From Pleurocapsa sp. MO_226.B13 (GTDB taxonomy: Bacteria; Cyanobacteriota; Cyanobacteriia; Cyanobacteriales; Xenococcaceae): DNA of 33,690 nucleotides. The DNA is taken from NCBI GenBank assembly GCA_030064795.1, contig JASJEI010000357.1, forward strand, positions 1 through 33,690. Direction: 5' to 3'. Positions 1-9,376 of the stretch are shown one piece after another. The translations under genes were made by a program, and so were the position numbers. Below the pieces are notes generated by a model. It was not told the origin of the DNA, did not search any database, and saw only the letters and a list, made by a program, of their open reading frames with translations. Every line of letters starts with the position of its first letter. Position 1 is the stretch's first letter.

Positions 1-489
1 ATAGTAGTCAGAATCAAAAAAGGGATTAGGATCTCTTCCTTCTTGCGCTCCTGATTTTACATAGTGCAGCAAAGGATCTCCACTAAAATCTCCTCCCGCA
101 AGAGCCGTTGCTACATCGGAATTTTGCTCTCGGTAGTACTGACTGTCAAACAGGGGGCTAGGATCGCGTCCTTGTTGTGCCCCGAATTGAACATAGTGCA
201 GCAGAGAATCAATTCGGTTACCATTGATCGTAATCGTACTATTATTAATTATAGTCTGAGTGACATTATTTGTAGTCTGAGTGATCTGAGTTTGAGATGC
301 TACATCAGGGTTACTATTAAGATAGAACTCTGAATCGAATATGTTGAATTCAGCGACAGGACGTTCAATACGAACCCACTCCTCTCCATTGAAGAATTCA
401 TAGATGAATTGTCCATTTTGTGTTGAGTATGTGAAACCACCTGTTAATTGTGTGATATTATTTGTTGATTTTGTTGTAATAGTTATCAT
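1..489 (-). CDS. Partial repeat-containing surface-type protein, N-terminal part
   Basis: Translating the minus strand from the ATG at 489-487 gives 163 codons open to the window edge, so the C-terminus lies outside. A GAGG Shine-Dalgarno-like stretch sits about 8 nt upstream of the ATG. After a Thr/Asn-rich start there is a repeat with the pattern FDSxYY, N-x-DVA, GDPLLHYVxxGAQEGRDPNPFFD. It appears as a degenerate copy near residue 50, a copy at about 84-105, a full unit at about 106-155, and the start of another. Repeats of this type occur in large cyanobacterial secreted or cell-surface proteins, often with calcium-binding or enzymatic modules further on; that part is not visible here. 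There is no classical signal peptide, which would fit type I (RTX-like) secretion, but that is inference. Confidence 0.8.
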   Translation of the reverse strand, partial: MITITTKSTNNITQLTGGFTYSTQNGQFIYEFFNGEEWVRIERPVAEFNIFDSEFYLNSNPDVASQTQITQTTNNVTQTIINNSTITINGNRIDSLLHYVQFGAQQGRDPSPLFDSQYYREQNSDVATALAGGDFSGDPLLHYVKSGAQEGRDPNPFFDSDYY

Positions 490-548
490 GTTCTCGCCTC
501 AAAAATAAAATTCAAATTCAAAGAAGTTAGTCTTTTGATTTAGCAAGC

Positions 549-632
549 CTAATTTATTGTTTGGTCGTGGTTGATAGTGACTTCTGAAACAGATACACCA
601 GCGATCGCATCTAGTTCGACAATAATCAGCAT
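549..632 (-). CDS. Possible 27-aa micro-ORF
   Basis: A minus-strand ATG at 632 opens 27 codons ending in TAG, reading MLIIVELDAIAGVSVSEVT and then eight more residues. AAGGAG and AAGG motifs lie upstream, although the better one is about 16 nt from the start. It lies just upstream of, and on the same strand as, the surface-protein gene starting at 489. It could be a leader peptide, the degraded start of an older gene, or chance. Confidence 0.25.
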   Translation of the reverse strand: MLIIVELDAIAGVSVSEVTINHDQTIN

Positions 633-984
633 TGATAAATCCTTAACGCTCCTTCTTGGTCTCTAATATCATTTTGTTTAATTGTTTTATTTGATTGTTG
701 AGTTAAATTCAGGAGTCAGCCCAGTCAAGGTGACGTGAGTCCAAAGAATGATTCTCAATAGAATTGAGCTTTTACTCAAGTTGCAGGTTATGAACTTCAA
801 AAAACGGCGTTGCTGAATCAGTATCGCAGTAGGTTAATCGGTTAGGACAGAAAAGTTAACTGCTCGTAAGTAAGTAAAGAGTAATAAGTAACAAGATACG
901 GTTTCAATCAGATGTCATTGCTGCTTTCTGATGTATGTAATACAAGGGAGATTTATCTTGTCGTAGAGAGTTAAAAAACACGCA
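633..984. other. Non-coding stretch with a long-range inverted repeat arm
   Basis: No convincing gene on either strand. It contains TTGAGTTAAATTCAGGAGT at 698-716, whose exact reverse complement occurs at 1235-1253. A GGCGTTGCTGAATCAG string near 806 resembles ends of some cyanobacterial insertion sequences, but no transposase remnant accompanies it. Confidence 0.4.
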
Positions 985-1128
985 TCACTTGTAGAGAGAT
1001 TGCTTCATGCTCTTGAAACAGGCGATCTCTATTCTTTCTGTTTCTTTAGCCCTGATTGCTGCCATCAGACGAGCCGAAAAGGGGACAAATCGATCGGGCT
1101 CAGGTTTTGTTGGTTCTAATTGTGTCAT
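985..1128 (-). CDS. Small hypothetical protein, 47 aa
   Basis: A minus-strand ORF with an ATG start at 1128 and a TGA stop at 985-987. The product begins MTQLEPTKPEPDRFVPFSAR and continues with a charged helical stretch (LMAAIRAKETERIEIACFK). Composition looks protein-like: a Pro/Glu-rich head and then an amphipathic segment. A GGAA lies about 7 nt upstream of the ATG. I do not recognise a family. It is isolated, with about 250 bp of non-coding sequence on the upstream side. Confidence 0.45.
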   Translation of the reverse strand: MTQLEPTKPEPDRFVPFSARLMAAIRAKETERIEIACFKSMKQSLYK

Positions 1129-1383
1129 TTTTATTTCCAGGCGATAAGCGATCTCCCTTTCTCTGATTCAAGATAAAAATTCGCCTCAATAAACCTAAAT
1201 TTAGCCGAGTCAAGACTAGAAAATTAATTTTAATACTCCTGAATTTAACTCAAAAATTAAAGAAAACAAACAAGTATGATAACAATACAAAACAAATAAA
1301 CATGGACAAAAATATTAATCGATTTAACTCGTAATGGAGATTTAGATTGAGATTGATTGAGTATAGTAAAGGAGTTATATTAA

Positions 1384-1725
1384 ATGAAATTTATCAAAAA
1401 TTTTTTATTAGGTATTTTAGTCTTTTTTTGTTATTTTATCCTATTTTATTCTCCTGGTAATACTCAAGATGATCTAAATATCAAGGAAGCTGAAATACCA
1501 AAAATAATTAGAGAAGCAAAGATATTGTTACAAGGTGAGCCTATAAAGACTGATAATATTTTACCAATCGATCGGACAGAAAACGTAGATAACGTAGATG
1601 TAGAATCTGTTAATGTAAGATATTTTCCTATACGTTTGCGCGATCCTAATAATAGTCATTCAGATGATTCTTATGACTTTTATAAACCACAAGGAATTAT
1701 ACTGGAATATAGGCATAAATTTTGA
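1384..1725 (+). CDS. Small exported or membrane-anchored hypothetical protein, 113 aa
   Basis: ATG start with AAGGAG about 9 nt upstream, so the start is well supported. Residues 1-25 are MKFIKNF followed by a hydrophobic core (LLGILVFFCYFILFY) and SPG, which reads as a signal peptide or N-terminal membrane anchor. The rest is hydrophilic, acidic and Asn/Asp-rich with no Cys pairs or known motif. The product is probably periplasmic or anchored at the membrane face. Family not recognised. It stands alone in front of the vMAP/AAA gene, with a 272-bp gap that contains no evident gene. Confidence 0.6.
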   Translation: MKFIKNFLLGILVFFCYFILFYSPGNTQDDLNIKEAEIPKIIREAKILLQGEPIKTDNILPIDRTENVDNVDVESVNVRYFPIRLRDPNNSHSDDSYDFYKPQGIILEYRHKF

Positions 1726-1997
1726 TTGAAAATTATAGAATGTGGCTTGATTATAGCGGCACAGAATGTGAGATAAAAGCTAATATATTAATTCAATTAA
1801 TTACTGTCTAAGCTCCTAAATTAATTTCCCATTTTATCATTTCTCAAACACATAATAGTAGCCTCACGAAATAATTAATAGCTAATTTATTTCTTCCTAG
1901 CGATCGCCAAATAAATTAAAACCATCAAAATCAATTTTTTCTGACTAAATTTAGGTAAAATAAATACCTCTAGACAGAAGTATCAAGGGGTTGGGCG

Positions 1998-3377
1998 ATG
2001 AAATTTAATTTAGATGAAGCTCTCAACACTGCCAATCAAGTAATATATCAAAAACAGAACCGTCATCTTACTGATGTAGAAATAATAGTCTTTAAAGGAG
2101 CTTGGGAGCGAGAAGACTACGATACGATCGCTGCTAAAAACCAATATGCTACTAGTTATATTAGTCAGGATATCGCGCCAAAACTATGGAAGAATTTGTC
2201 GGAAGCTCTAGGGGAAAAAGTTAAAAAAAGTAATTTCAAAGAAAGTCTGAAAAGACTTTGGGAAAGTGGATTAAACTCTGGTGAAAGTCTGACAGCAGGG
2301 AAAAAAGCCGATCGGGTTGATAGTTTAGAGCGATCGGCGCGATCGCCAGTGCTAAAGAGTCAGCACAGCCAACTTACAGGTTTGACCAATGAAATATATA
2401 TCGAGCGTCCTCCTATAGAATCAATCTGTTATGAAACCTTACTACATCCTGGTTCCTTAGTTCGGATTAAAGCTCCTAGTTTAATGGGCAAAACATCTCT
2501 AATAACTAGAATTTTGTCTCAAATAACCCAGGAGGGATACCATACTGTTAATTTAAGTTTGGAATTAGCAGATAGAAGTACCCATTTAACTAACCTCAAT
2601 AAATTCTTACGCTGGTTTTGTCTGAATATTACTAAAGAATTAGGATTCCCCAATCAGTTAGATGAATATTGGGATGAAGAGGGTATAGGAGCCAAAGTTA
2701 GTTGTACGACTTATTTTGAAGAGTATTTATTATCTGAAGTCAATAGTCCTTTTGTTTTGTGCTTAGATGATGTCGATTTACTATTTCCTTATCCAGAAAT
2801 CTATGAAGACTTTTTTGGTTTATTGCGTTCTTGGTATGAGAAAGCTAGAAGTCGAAAACTATGGCAAAAATTGCGATTAGTAATTGCTCATTCTACCAAT
2901 GTATATATAAGATTAAATATCAATCAATCTCCCTTTAATGTGGGATTGCCAATTGAATTACCAGAATTTACTATCGAACAAGTTCAAGAATTAGCTAAAT
3001 TATACGAACTAGAAGTCAACCAAGAGCTTGAAAATTTGATGTCAATGGTAGGTGGACATCCCTATTTATTAGAGCAAGCTTTCTCTTATCTAAACAATAA
3101 TCGAAACGTTAGTTTAGCAGCAATTTTAAAGCAAGCTCCTACAGATGCGGGTATCTATAGTAACCATTTACGAGAACACTGGTTAAATTTGCAACAAAAT
3201 CCTGAAATAGCTCTAGCTTTTAAACAGGTAGTTACCTCCGATCGTCCATTGCAAATAGAACCAATATCTACCTATCAATTACTGAGTATGGGTTTAGTCA
3301 AACTGTTAGGAAATCAAGTAGAACCTCGCTGCAACTTGTATCGTCAGTATTTTAGCGATCGCGCAGAATCTCTTTAG
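1998..3377 (+). CDS. vMAP-type N-terminal domain plus AAA-like ATPase
   Basis: A 459-aa protein. Residues 1-90 resemble the helical HTH-like N-terminal domain of cyanobacterial vWA-MoxR-associated proteins (LDEALNTANQVIYQK then LTDVEIIVFKGAWE and YDTIA). After a linker, residues 130-440 match the AAA-like family (AAA_35 type): Walker A APSLMGKTSL at 159-168 with K165, Walker B FVLCLDDVDL at 252-261, and a GGHPYLLEQ motif near 352 typical of that family. The N-terminal module is thought to be an adaptor that brings partner proteins to an ATPase in conflict or signalling systems. No effector domain is fused. The start follows AAGGGGTTGGGCG. The next gene downstream also carries an AAA-like domain. 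The protein is probably cytoplasmic; its partner is unknown. Confidence 0.85.
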   Translation: MKFNLDEALNTANQVIYQKQNRHLTDVEIIVFKGAWEREDYDTIAAKNQYATSYISQDIAPKLWKNLSEALGEKVKKSNFKESLKRLWESGLNSGESLTAGKKADRVDSLERSARSPVLKSQHSQLTGLTNEIYIERPPIESICYETLLHPGSLVRIKAPSLMGKTSLITRILSQITQEGYHTVNLSLELADRSTHLTNLNKFLRWFCLNITKELGFPNQLDEYWDEEGIGAKVSCTTYFEEYLLSEVNSPFVLCLDDVDLLFPYPEIYEDFFGLLRSWYEKARSRKLWQKLRLVIAHSTNVYIRLNINQSPFNVGLPIELPEFTIEQVQELAKLYELEVNQELENLMSMVGGHPYLLEQAFSYLNNNRNVSLAAILKQAPTDAGIYSNHLREHWLNLQQNPEIALAFKQVVTSDRPLQIEPISTYQLLSMGLVKLLGNQVEPRCNLYRQYFSDRAESL

Positions 3378-3395
3378 ATAATATTTTTAATAAGA

Positions 3396-3420
3396 AAAAG
3401 CCACAACTAAAAGTTGTGGC
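3396..3420 (-). terminator. Intrinsic terminator oriented on the minus strand
   Basis: Perfect 9-bp stem GCCACAACT / AGTTGTGGC (3400-3408 and 3412-3420) with a 3-nt loop. Read on the minus strand it is followed by TTTTTCTT. On the plus strand the stem is followed by AGGAGA, so it would not terminate the upstream AAA gene efficiently. No minus-strand gene is visible to its right. Confidence 0.55.
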
Positions 3421-3559
3421 AGGAGAACAACAAGGAAAATAACAAATGGCTTTCAAAAAAAAATATAATTTTCAACTAAAAAGTCGATTGGCTTGAAATA
3501 AAAGGAGAAACAGTTGTGTTGTCTTATAAATTAGATTACCTACTTTTTGGCAGATAAAG

Positions 3560-3626
3560 TTGAGTTAAATTCGGGTATTTCAAAATTGAGATAAATTCAG
3601 TAAATTGGGATAAATTGAGGTTAACC
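3560..3626. promoter_or_regulatory. Iterated TTGAG-TAAATTCAG motifs upstream of the CHASE2 gene
   Basis: Three tandem, similarly oriented copies: TTGAGTTAAATTCGGG at 3560, TTGAGATAAATTCAG at 3586 and TTGGGATAAATTGAGG at 3605. A fainter GAGGTTAACCGAGG follows at 3617. Starts are 26 and 19 bp apart, close to two helical turns, as in arrays of transcription-factor sites. Related copies occur at 6679 and 6699 before the DUF928 gene. No regulator is identified. Confidence 0.45.
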
Positions 3627-3668
3627 GAGGTTTTAAACAGAAAATCTCAAACTTCTAGAGGATAGATA

Positions 3669-6011
3669 ATGAATGATTTCCTCAATTCTGGGTACAAATA
3701 TCAAGCTGGTGGAAGTCTCCCTGCTGATGCATCTACTTATGTCGATCGCAAGGCTGATTCTGAACTTTACGAATCTTTGTTAGCAGGAGAGTATTGCTAT
3801 GTCCTCAATTCGCGACAGATGGGTAAATCCAGCTTGCGGATACGGACGATGAATAAGTTACAAGCACGAGGAATCAACTGTACTGAGATTGAGTTAAGTG
3901 GAATTGGTAGCCAAGAAATCACTGCACAACAATGGTATGGCGGAATTATTCAAGAGTTAATTAGTGGTTTTGAGTTAAAAGTTAATCGGCGGAGTTGGTT
4001 GCGAGAAAGAGAAGATTTATCCCCAGTACAGCGTTTGGGTGAATTTATTGAAACAGTATTATTGCAACAAAGCGATCGCCAGATGATAATTTTTATCGAT
4101 GAAATCGACAGTGTACTTAGTTTAAACTTCTCTACTGATGAATTTTTCGCTCTGATTCGCAATTGTTACGAGAGGCGAGCTATTAAGCCAGAATATCAAC
4201 GATTAAGCTTTGTCTTGTTGGGGGTAGCCACTCCTTCCGATTTGATTCAAGATGAAAATGCGACTCCTTTTAATATTGGCAAAGCGATCGAACTCAAAGG
4301 GTTTCAAGTCGATGAAAGTGCTGCATTAGCCAAAGGATTTGAGGGCAAAGTCAACGAGCCTCAAATTGTTTTAAAAGAGATACTGTCTTGGACTGGAGGA
4401 CAACCTTTTTTAACTCAGAAGTTATGTTTATTATTATCTCAGCAAATAGATCTTAGAAGCAAGAAAAACAATAAGCCAGCGCAGATCGACCAACAATCGA
4501 TCGGGGAATTAGTCCAATCTCGCATCATCAATAATTGGGAAGCTCAAGACGAGCCAGAACATCTCAGAACAGTACGCGATCGCATTTTAAGAAATTCTCG
4601 CTCTAGCATCAACTTGCTCAAAATATATCAGAAAATTATTCAAAAGAAAAAAATAAAAGTCAAAAACTGCCAAGAACATTTGGAATTGCGCTTATCTGGA
4701 CTGGTAGCTCAGGATCGAGGGAATTTAACTGTCAAAAACCCTATTTATCAAGCCGTTTTTAATTCTAATTGGGTAAGACAACAACTCAATCAACTCGAAC
4801 CCAATACCCCCATACTGCCTATTTGGACTGTACCCATAGCAAGTCTTTTAGTTACCAGCATAGTTATAGGAATGCGATCGCTTGGCTGGTTGCAACCATG
4901 GGAACTTCAGTCTTTTGATTGGTTAATGCAAATGCGACCAAATGAAGGACTAGATAACAGATTATTATTAGTAACAATTACAGAAGATGATGTTCAGTCT
5001 CAACTCGGAGCAGAAAGAGGCGCACTTTCTTTATCCGATCGTTCTCTAAATCGACTTTTAGCCAAATTAGAACAGGCTCAACCGCGAGTCATCGGCTTAG
5101 ATATCCATCGCGATTTTCCTGTAGGAGAAAAGTATCCAGATTTAGTAACTCGGATGCAGCAGAGCGCGCACTTCTTCGTTGTTTGCCTATATGGTAATCC
5201 TGGCGTTCCTCCACCTCCAGAAGTTCCACTCGAACGCCAGGGATTTAATAATGCATTACTCGATCCAGACACAATAATCCGCCGTCATCTTCTGGCGGTT
5301 AGTTCGTCTTCTCCTTGTCAAAACAAATATTCCTTTAATTGGCAATTAGCAACCCATTATTTAGCTGAAACAGGAATTCATCCCCAAATTACTCGCAAGA
5401 ATTATCTCCAGCTTGGCGAAACTATCTTTAAAACCTTGGAAACTAATACTGGTGGTTATCAAAACCTCGATGCAAGTGGTCATCAGATCCTACTCAACTA
5501 TCGCAGTACACCTAAAATTGCCCAGACAGTTACCCTTCAAGAACTATTCGGCGATCGCTTTCTACCAGAATTAGTTAAAGATCGCATAGTTCTCATTGGT
5601 ACTACTGCCCCTAGTTTCAGAGATCATAATTGGCGTACACCCTATAGTACAGGAAACTGGTCAGTACGTACTATGAGTGGCGTAGAGATTCAAGCACATA
5701 TGGTCAGTCAAATTTTAAGTGCAGTTTTAGACGCTCGACCTTTAATTTGGTGGTTATCAAAACCTAGGGAAGTAATTTGGATTGGGTTTTGGTCTTTAAC
5801 AGGAGGTTTATTAGTTTGGCGTTTCCCTTCACCCCTATCGGCGATCTTAGGAGTAGGAGTTGCTGCTAGTCTTCTATATATCAGTTGTTGGATCTTACTG
5901 ATCTTAAATGGAGGTTGGCTACCTCTAGTTCCTTCAATACTGGTATTAGTAGCAACTGGTAGTAGCATCGCAATTTATAGTCATCGGCTATCCTCAAGAA
6001 CAAAATATTGA
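3669..6011 (+). CDS. AAA-like ATPase fused to CHASE2 sensor, membrane protein
   Basis: 780 aa. Residues 10-375 form an AAA-like ATPase domain with Walker [12 protein letters not shown] at 46-56, Walker [13 protein letters not shown] at 139-150 and the family motif GGQPFLTQK near 243. A transmembrane helix at about 385-403 leads into a CHASE2 domain at about 410-695, with [22 protein letters not shown] and [13 protein letters not shown]. Three hydrophobic helices close the protein at about 701-718, 723-747 and 750-771. CHASE2 is an extracytoplasmic sensor usually followed by a kinase or cyclase output. Here the C-terminus stops after the helices, and the only enzymatic domain is the N-terminal ATPase. 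The protein therefore looks like a sensor controlling a cytoplasmic NTPase. AGAGGATAG lies just upstream of the ATG. Ligand unknown. Confidence 0.9.
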   Translation: MNDFLNSGYKYQAGGSLPADASTYVDRKADSELYESLLAGEYCYVLNSRQMGKSSLRIRTMNKLQARGINCTEIELSGIGSQEITAQQWYGGIIQELISGFELKVNRRSWLREREDLSPVQRLGEFIETVLLQQSDRQMIIFIDEIDSVLSLNFSTDEFFALIRNCYERRAIKPEYQRLSFVLLGVATPSDLIQDENATPFNIGKAIELKGFQVDESAALAKGFEGKVNEPQIVLKEILSWTGGQPFLTQKLCLLLSQQIDLRSKKNNKPAQIDQQSIGELVQSRIINNWEAQDEPEHLRTVRDRILRNSRSSINLLKIYQKIIQKKKIKVKNCQEHLELRLSGLVAQDRGNLTVKNPIYQAVFNSNWVRQQLNQLEPNTPILPIWTVPIASLLVTSIVIGMRSLGWLQPWELQSFDWLMQMRPNEGLDNRLLLVTITEDDVQSQLGAERGALSLSDRSLNRLLAKLEQAQPRVIGLDIHRDFPVGEKYPDLVTRMQQSAHFFVVCLYGNPGVPPPPEVPLERQGFNNALLDPDTIIRRHLLAVSSSSPCQNKYSFNWQLATHYLAETGIHPQITRKNYLQLGETIFKTLETNTGGYQNLDASGHQILLNYRSTPKIAQTVTLQELFGDRFLPELVKDRIVLIGTTAPSFRDHNWRTPYSTGNWSVRTMSGVEIQAHMVSQILSAVLDARPLIWWLSKPREVIWIGFWSLTGGLLVWRFPSPLSAILGVGVAASLLYISCWILLILNGGWLPLVPSILVLVATGSSIAIYSHRLSSRTKY

Positions 6012-6092
6012 TTTGAGTTTTCGCAAGAGTGTTAATAAACGCGAGCGTCCAACGAACTTACAGCTTTCTTTCAGATGAATAGACTCAATTTT

Positions 6093-6137
6093 TACTCACT
6101 ACTCACTACTCACTACTCGCTACTCGCTACTCGCTAC
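6093..6137. repeat. Heptanucleotide tandem repeat (TACTCAC/TACTCGC)
   Basis: About six consecutive 7-bp units, first TACTCAC and then TACTCGC, between the CHASE2 gene and the next feature. Short tandemly repeated heptamers like this are common in cyanobacterial intergenic DNA. Short ORFs running through it are low-complexity artefacts. Confidence 0.85.
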
Positions 6138-6293
6138 TTTATTAAATTAGTATGGTCTACTAAACATGAAAACTGCTGTAATTCGTTATGTCTGATAGAA
6201 ACAAGGAAGAAAATCCCAGACTGCAAAAATAGGCGATCGCACGAAAACACAGTTTGGGAACCCCGTTGCCAAGAGCGCGCAGAGTGTCATCAA

Positions 6294-6494
6294 TTACGAC
6301 TCCTTTTCCCCGTCTTGGTAGTAAACGTTCTCTAACCTCTGCAAGAAGTCTATGGAATGTTCGATTGGAGTAGTGCGATCGATTTGAGGGTTAGCCCATA
6401 ATTGTTGGTAAAAATCTTGGCGATCGACAGGCTGAGAGCAAGTTTGGGTTAGGGGTAAATCATTAATTGTAATACGGTTGAATTTCATATTCAT
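6294..6494 (-). CDS. Small hypothetical protein, 64-66 aa
   Basis: A minus-strand ORF reading M-N-MKFNRITINDLPLTQT, then a Gln/Asp-rich helical tail (DFYQQLWANPQ, SIDFLQRLENVYYQ). There are two possible ATG starts, at 6494 and 6488. AGGA sits 4 nt before the first and 10 nt before the second, so 6488 is slightly favoured. The composition looks like a real soluble protein. I do not recognise a family; size alone would also fit a precursor peptide, but no modification genes are nearby. Confidence 0.5.
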   Translation of the reverse strand: MNMKFNRITINDLPLTQTCSQPVDRQDFYQQLWANPQIDRTTPIEHSIDFLQRLENVYYQDGEKES

Positions 6495-6884
6495 TGATTC
6501 CTATTTATATAGAGTAATCAACCTCTTAATCGCAAAAAAGAGGTATAATAGCCAGCCCAAAATTTTCTTTACTTCTAAGCAATTAGGGGTAGCTTAATTA
6601 TTTGTTATTATTTCAATTGATTTTTCGGAATATTTCAGTTATGATGGTCGGTTGACAAAATTTGGTGAAGCTTTAATTTTGAGAAAAATTCAGATCGATT
6701 GGGCTAAATTCAGGTACTGACTCGAAATCTTCCCTAGTTATTCCCGATTAATTTCTAGCTTGAGTTCAACGGCTAGGAATATGCATATTTTCGGATTGTC
6801 ACTCATAGTTAATAAACAAAAGCTTAGAGAATTTTCTTCTTTTAGGTTCAAAAACTATAAATTGAGCTTTTAGGGTGTAAGTAA
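6495..6884. promoter_or_regulatory. Regulatory region ahead of the DUF928 gene
   Basis: 390 bp without a gene. It contains an inverted repeat ACCTCTT/AAGAGGT (6521-6544) immediately followed by TATAAT at 6544-6549, a TTGACA at 6652-6657, and two copies of the iterated motif: TTGAGAAAAATTCAG at 6679 and TTGGGCTAAATTCAGG at 6699, 20 bp apart. The same motif precedes the CHASE2 gene. The promoter boxes are suggestive only, because spacing and -10 quality are imperfect. Confidence 0.4.
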
Positions 6885-7685
6885 ATGCCAGAAACATGGA
6901 CAAAAATACTGCAATTAAAACCCAAAAGTATATTGGTTATTGCTTTAGGTCTTGCCAGCGTCATTATTAATCCAGGATTTTTATTAGCACAGTCTGAAGA
7001 ACCAACTAATAGTCAGACTCAAAATGTAAAAATTAGCTTTATTCCAGCGCAACCAGATCCTCCAAATCGAGGAACACCTAGATCGAATGAGGGAACTGGA
7101 AGCCGAGGTGACTGTCTCCACAAACCCTCGCTACCACCACTCAAATCTCTAGTAGGCAAAAACCATTTAAAATTAACCACAAGCGATCGCCCGACGATTT
7201 GGGTTTACGTACCTTATACTCAAAAAGAAGCACCCTACGGAGAATTTTCTTTACAGGATGGAGATAATGAAATTTATCGTACTCGTTTTCAACTGACCGC
7301 TAAACCAGGAATTGTTGGTGTAAGCTTACCATCTACTATCGCACCTTTGGTAGTAAACAAATCATATCGTTGGTATTTAGATATTAACTGTTCTGTTTCA
7401 CCATCTTCTAATGATTTATCAACTCCAGCTTCCCTAACAGGAATAGTAGAACGAGTTGCTCTTTCTGCTGATTTGGCTCGCGAATTTAAAACTGCATCAA
7501 CACCTCTCAATCAAATCGCTACTTATGCAAAATATGGTATTTGGTACGATGCAGTAACCAAGTTAGCTAAATTGCGCCTACAACAACCCGAAAATTTGAC
7601 TGTACAACAAGCTTGGGACAAACTTTTAAGCGATCGCCTGGTTGACTTAGAAGCAATATCGGTAATCCTAAAAAGGAAAGGATAA
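6885..7685 (+). CDS. DUF928 domain protein, exported
   Basis: 266 aa. An N-terminal signal peptide (about residues 1-36; hydrophobic core ILVIALGLASVIINPGFLLAQ) is followed by a DUF928 domain. Visible family features are RGTPRSNEGTGSRG near 62, the IWVYVPYT strand, a FSLQDGDNEIYRT segment, the YRWYLDINC motif with a conserved Cys, and a helical C-terminus (YAKYGIWYDAVTKLAKLRL). DUF928 proteins are cyanobacterial periplasmic proteins of unknown biochemical role, frequently encoded near CHASE2 and CHAT/TPR genes. That association is seen here with the CHASE2 gene, and both carry the same iterated upstream motif. The protein probably contributes to the same envelope-sensing unit, but no reaction can be assigned. 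Confidence 0.88.
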   Translation: MPETWTKILQLKPKSILVIALGLASVIINPGFLLAQSEEPTNSQTQNVKISFIPAQPDPPNRGTPRSNEGTGSRGDCLHKPSLPPLKSLVGKNHLKLTTSDRPTIWVYVPYTQKEAPYGEFSLQDGDNEIYRTRFQLTAKPGIVGVSLPSTIAPLVVNKSYRWYLDINCSVSPSSNDLSTPASLTGIVERVALSADLAREFKTASTPLNQIATYAKYGIWYDAVTKLAKLRLQQPENLTVQQAWDKLLSDRLVDLEAISVILKRKG

Positions 7686-7876
7686 GGGAAGGTTCTCTTG
7701 CCAAAATCGAAGCTAATCTTGTAGCATAACTAAATATTAACAAGATCTATAAAACTACCGAGAGCAATTTGAGCTTCAGTTAATCTATTTATGTAGAAAG
7801 ACTAATGGCAAATATCTTAATCGAGCAGACAATTAAGTTAACTCATTGAAACTATATAACTCGATCTGTTAGCGTA

Positions 7877-8002
7877 ATGTTTGAACGAGCTACTGTTTTT
7901 TCGGCCATTATTGTCTTTATTTTATTTACTATTGTCGGAGTCAAGTATTTTAATTTTCTACAAGAGAAAAACCAAGTTACTCAAACCGCGATCGCCAATT
8001 AA
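7877..8002 (+). CDS. Possible 41-aa single-pass membrane micro-protein
   Basis: An ATG at 7877 opens 41 codons ending in TAA. The product is MFERATVF, then a clear hydrophobic helix (SAIIVFILFTIVGVKYFNFL), then a short polar tail. One transmembrane segment with a charged short N-terminus and a Lys/Glu-rich exit is typical of small cyanobacterial membrane subunits. I cannot match it to a named photosystem or respiratory peptide. No good ribosome-binding site is visible. The stop lies 11 bp from the convergent end of the alcohol dehydrogenase gene. Confidence 0.5.
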   Translation: MFERATVFSAIIVFILFTIVGVKYFNFLQEKNQVTQTAIAN

Positions 8003-8013
8003 CAATTAAACAA

Positions 8014-9144
<1,131 letters not shown>

Positions 9145-9376
9145 TTATGTATGGTCAGAAAAATTTTAGCTCATAAAAGATTGAGTAATTGTTTCGAGTT
9201 TTTGACTAAAGTTTGCGACTTGTAAATAAATGTATCGGATGTTTTAAATTGAGAGGAAATTGAATCTATGGTTTTTAAGGGGATCGCAATTTAGGTCAAT
9301 AGCGATCGCTCTTAAACCGAGCATAATTTTATTGAGATCGACTTTTTTGCAGCTAAATAATAGTAACCGAGATTTT

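Noticed and set aside
64..333. Plus-strand open frame of 89 codons
   Set aside because: It is antisense to the surface-type repeat protein, whose minus-strand frame shows clear family repeats across the same bases.
804..850. GGCGTTGCTGAATCAG string resembling an insertion-sequence end
   Set aside because: Only one short match, with no partner end, target duplication or transposase fragment nearby.
3446..3556. Two micro-ORFs of 16 and 13 codons with good ribosome-binding sites before the CHASE2 gene
   Set aside because: Too short and too rich in Lys/Leu to support as genes; leader-peptide attenuation is possible but nothing else in the sequence supports it.
6075..6335. 86-codon plus-strand frame after the CHASE2 gene
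   Set aside because: Its N-terminus is a translation of the TACTCAC/TACTCGC tandem repeat and the remainder is antisense to the better-supported small minus-strand gene.
9260..9376. 39-codon N-terminal extension of the EgtD-like protein
   Set aside because: It does not resemble family sequence, overlaps a HIP1 site, and the ATG at 9377 gives the normal family length.
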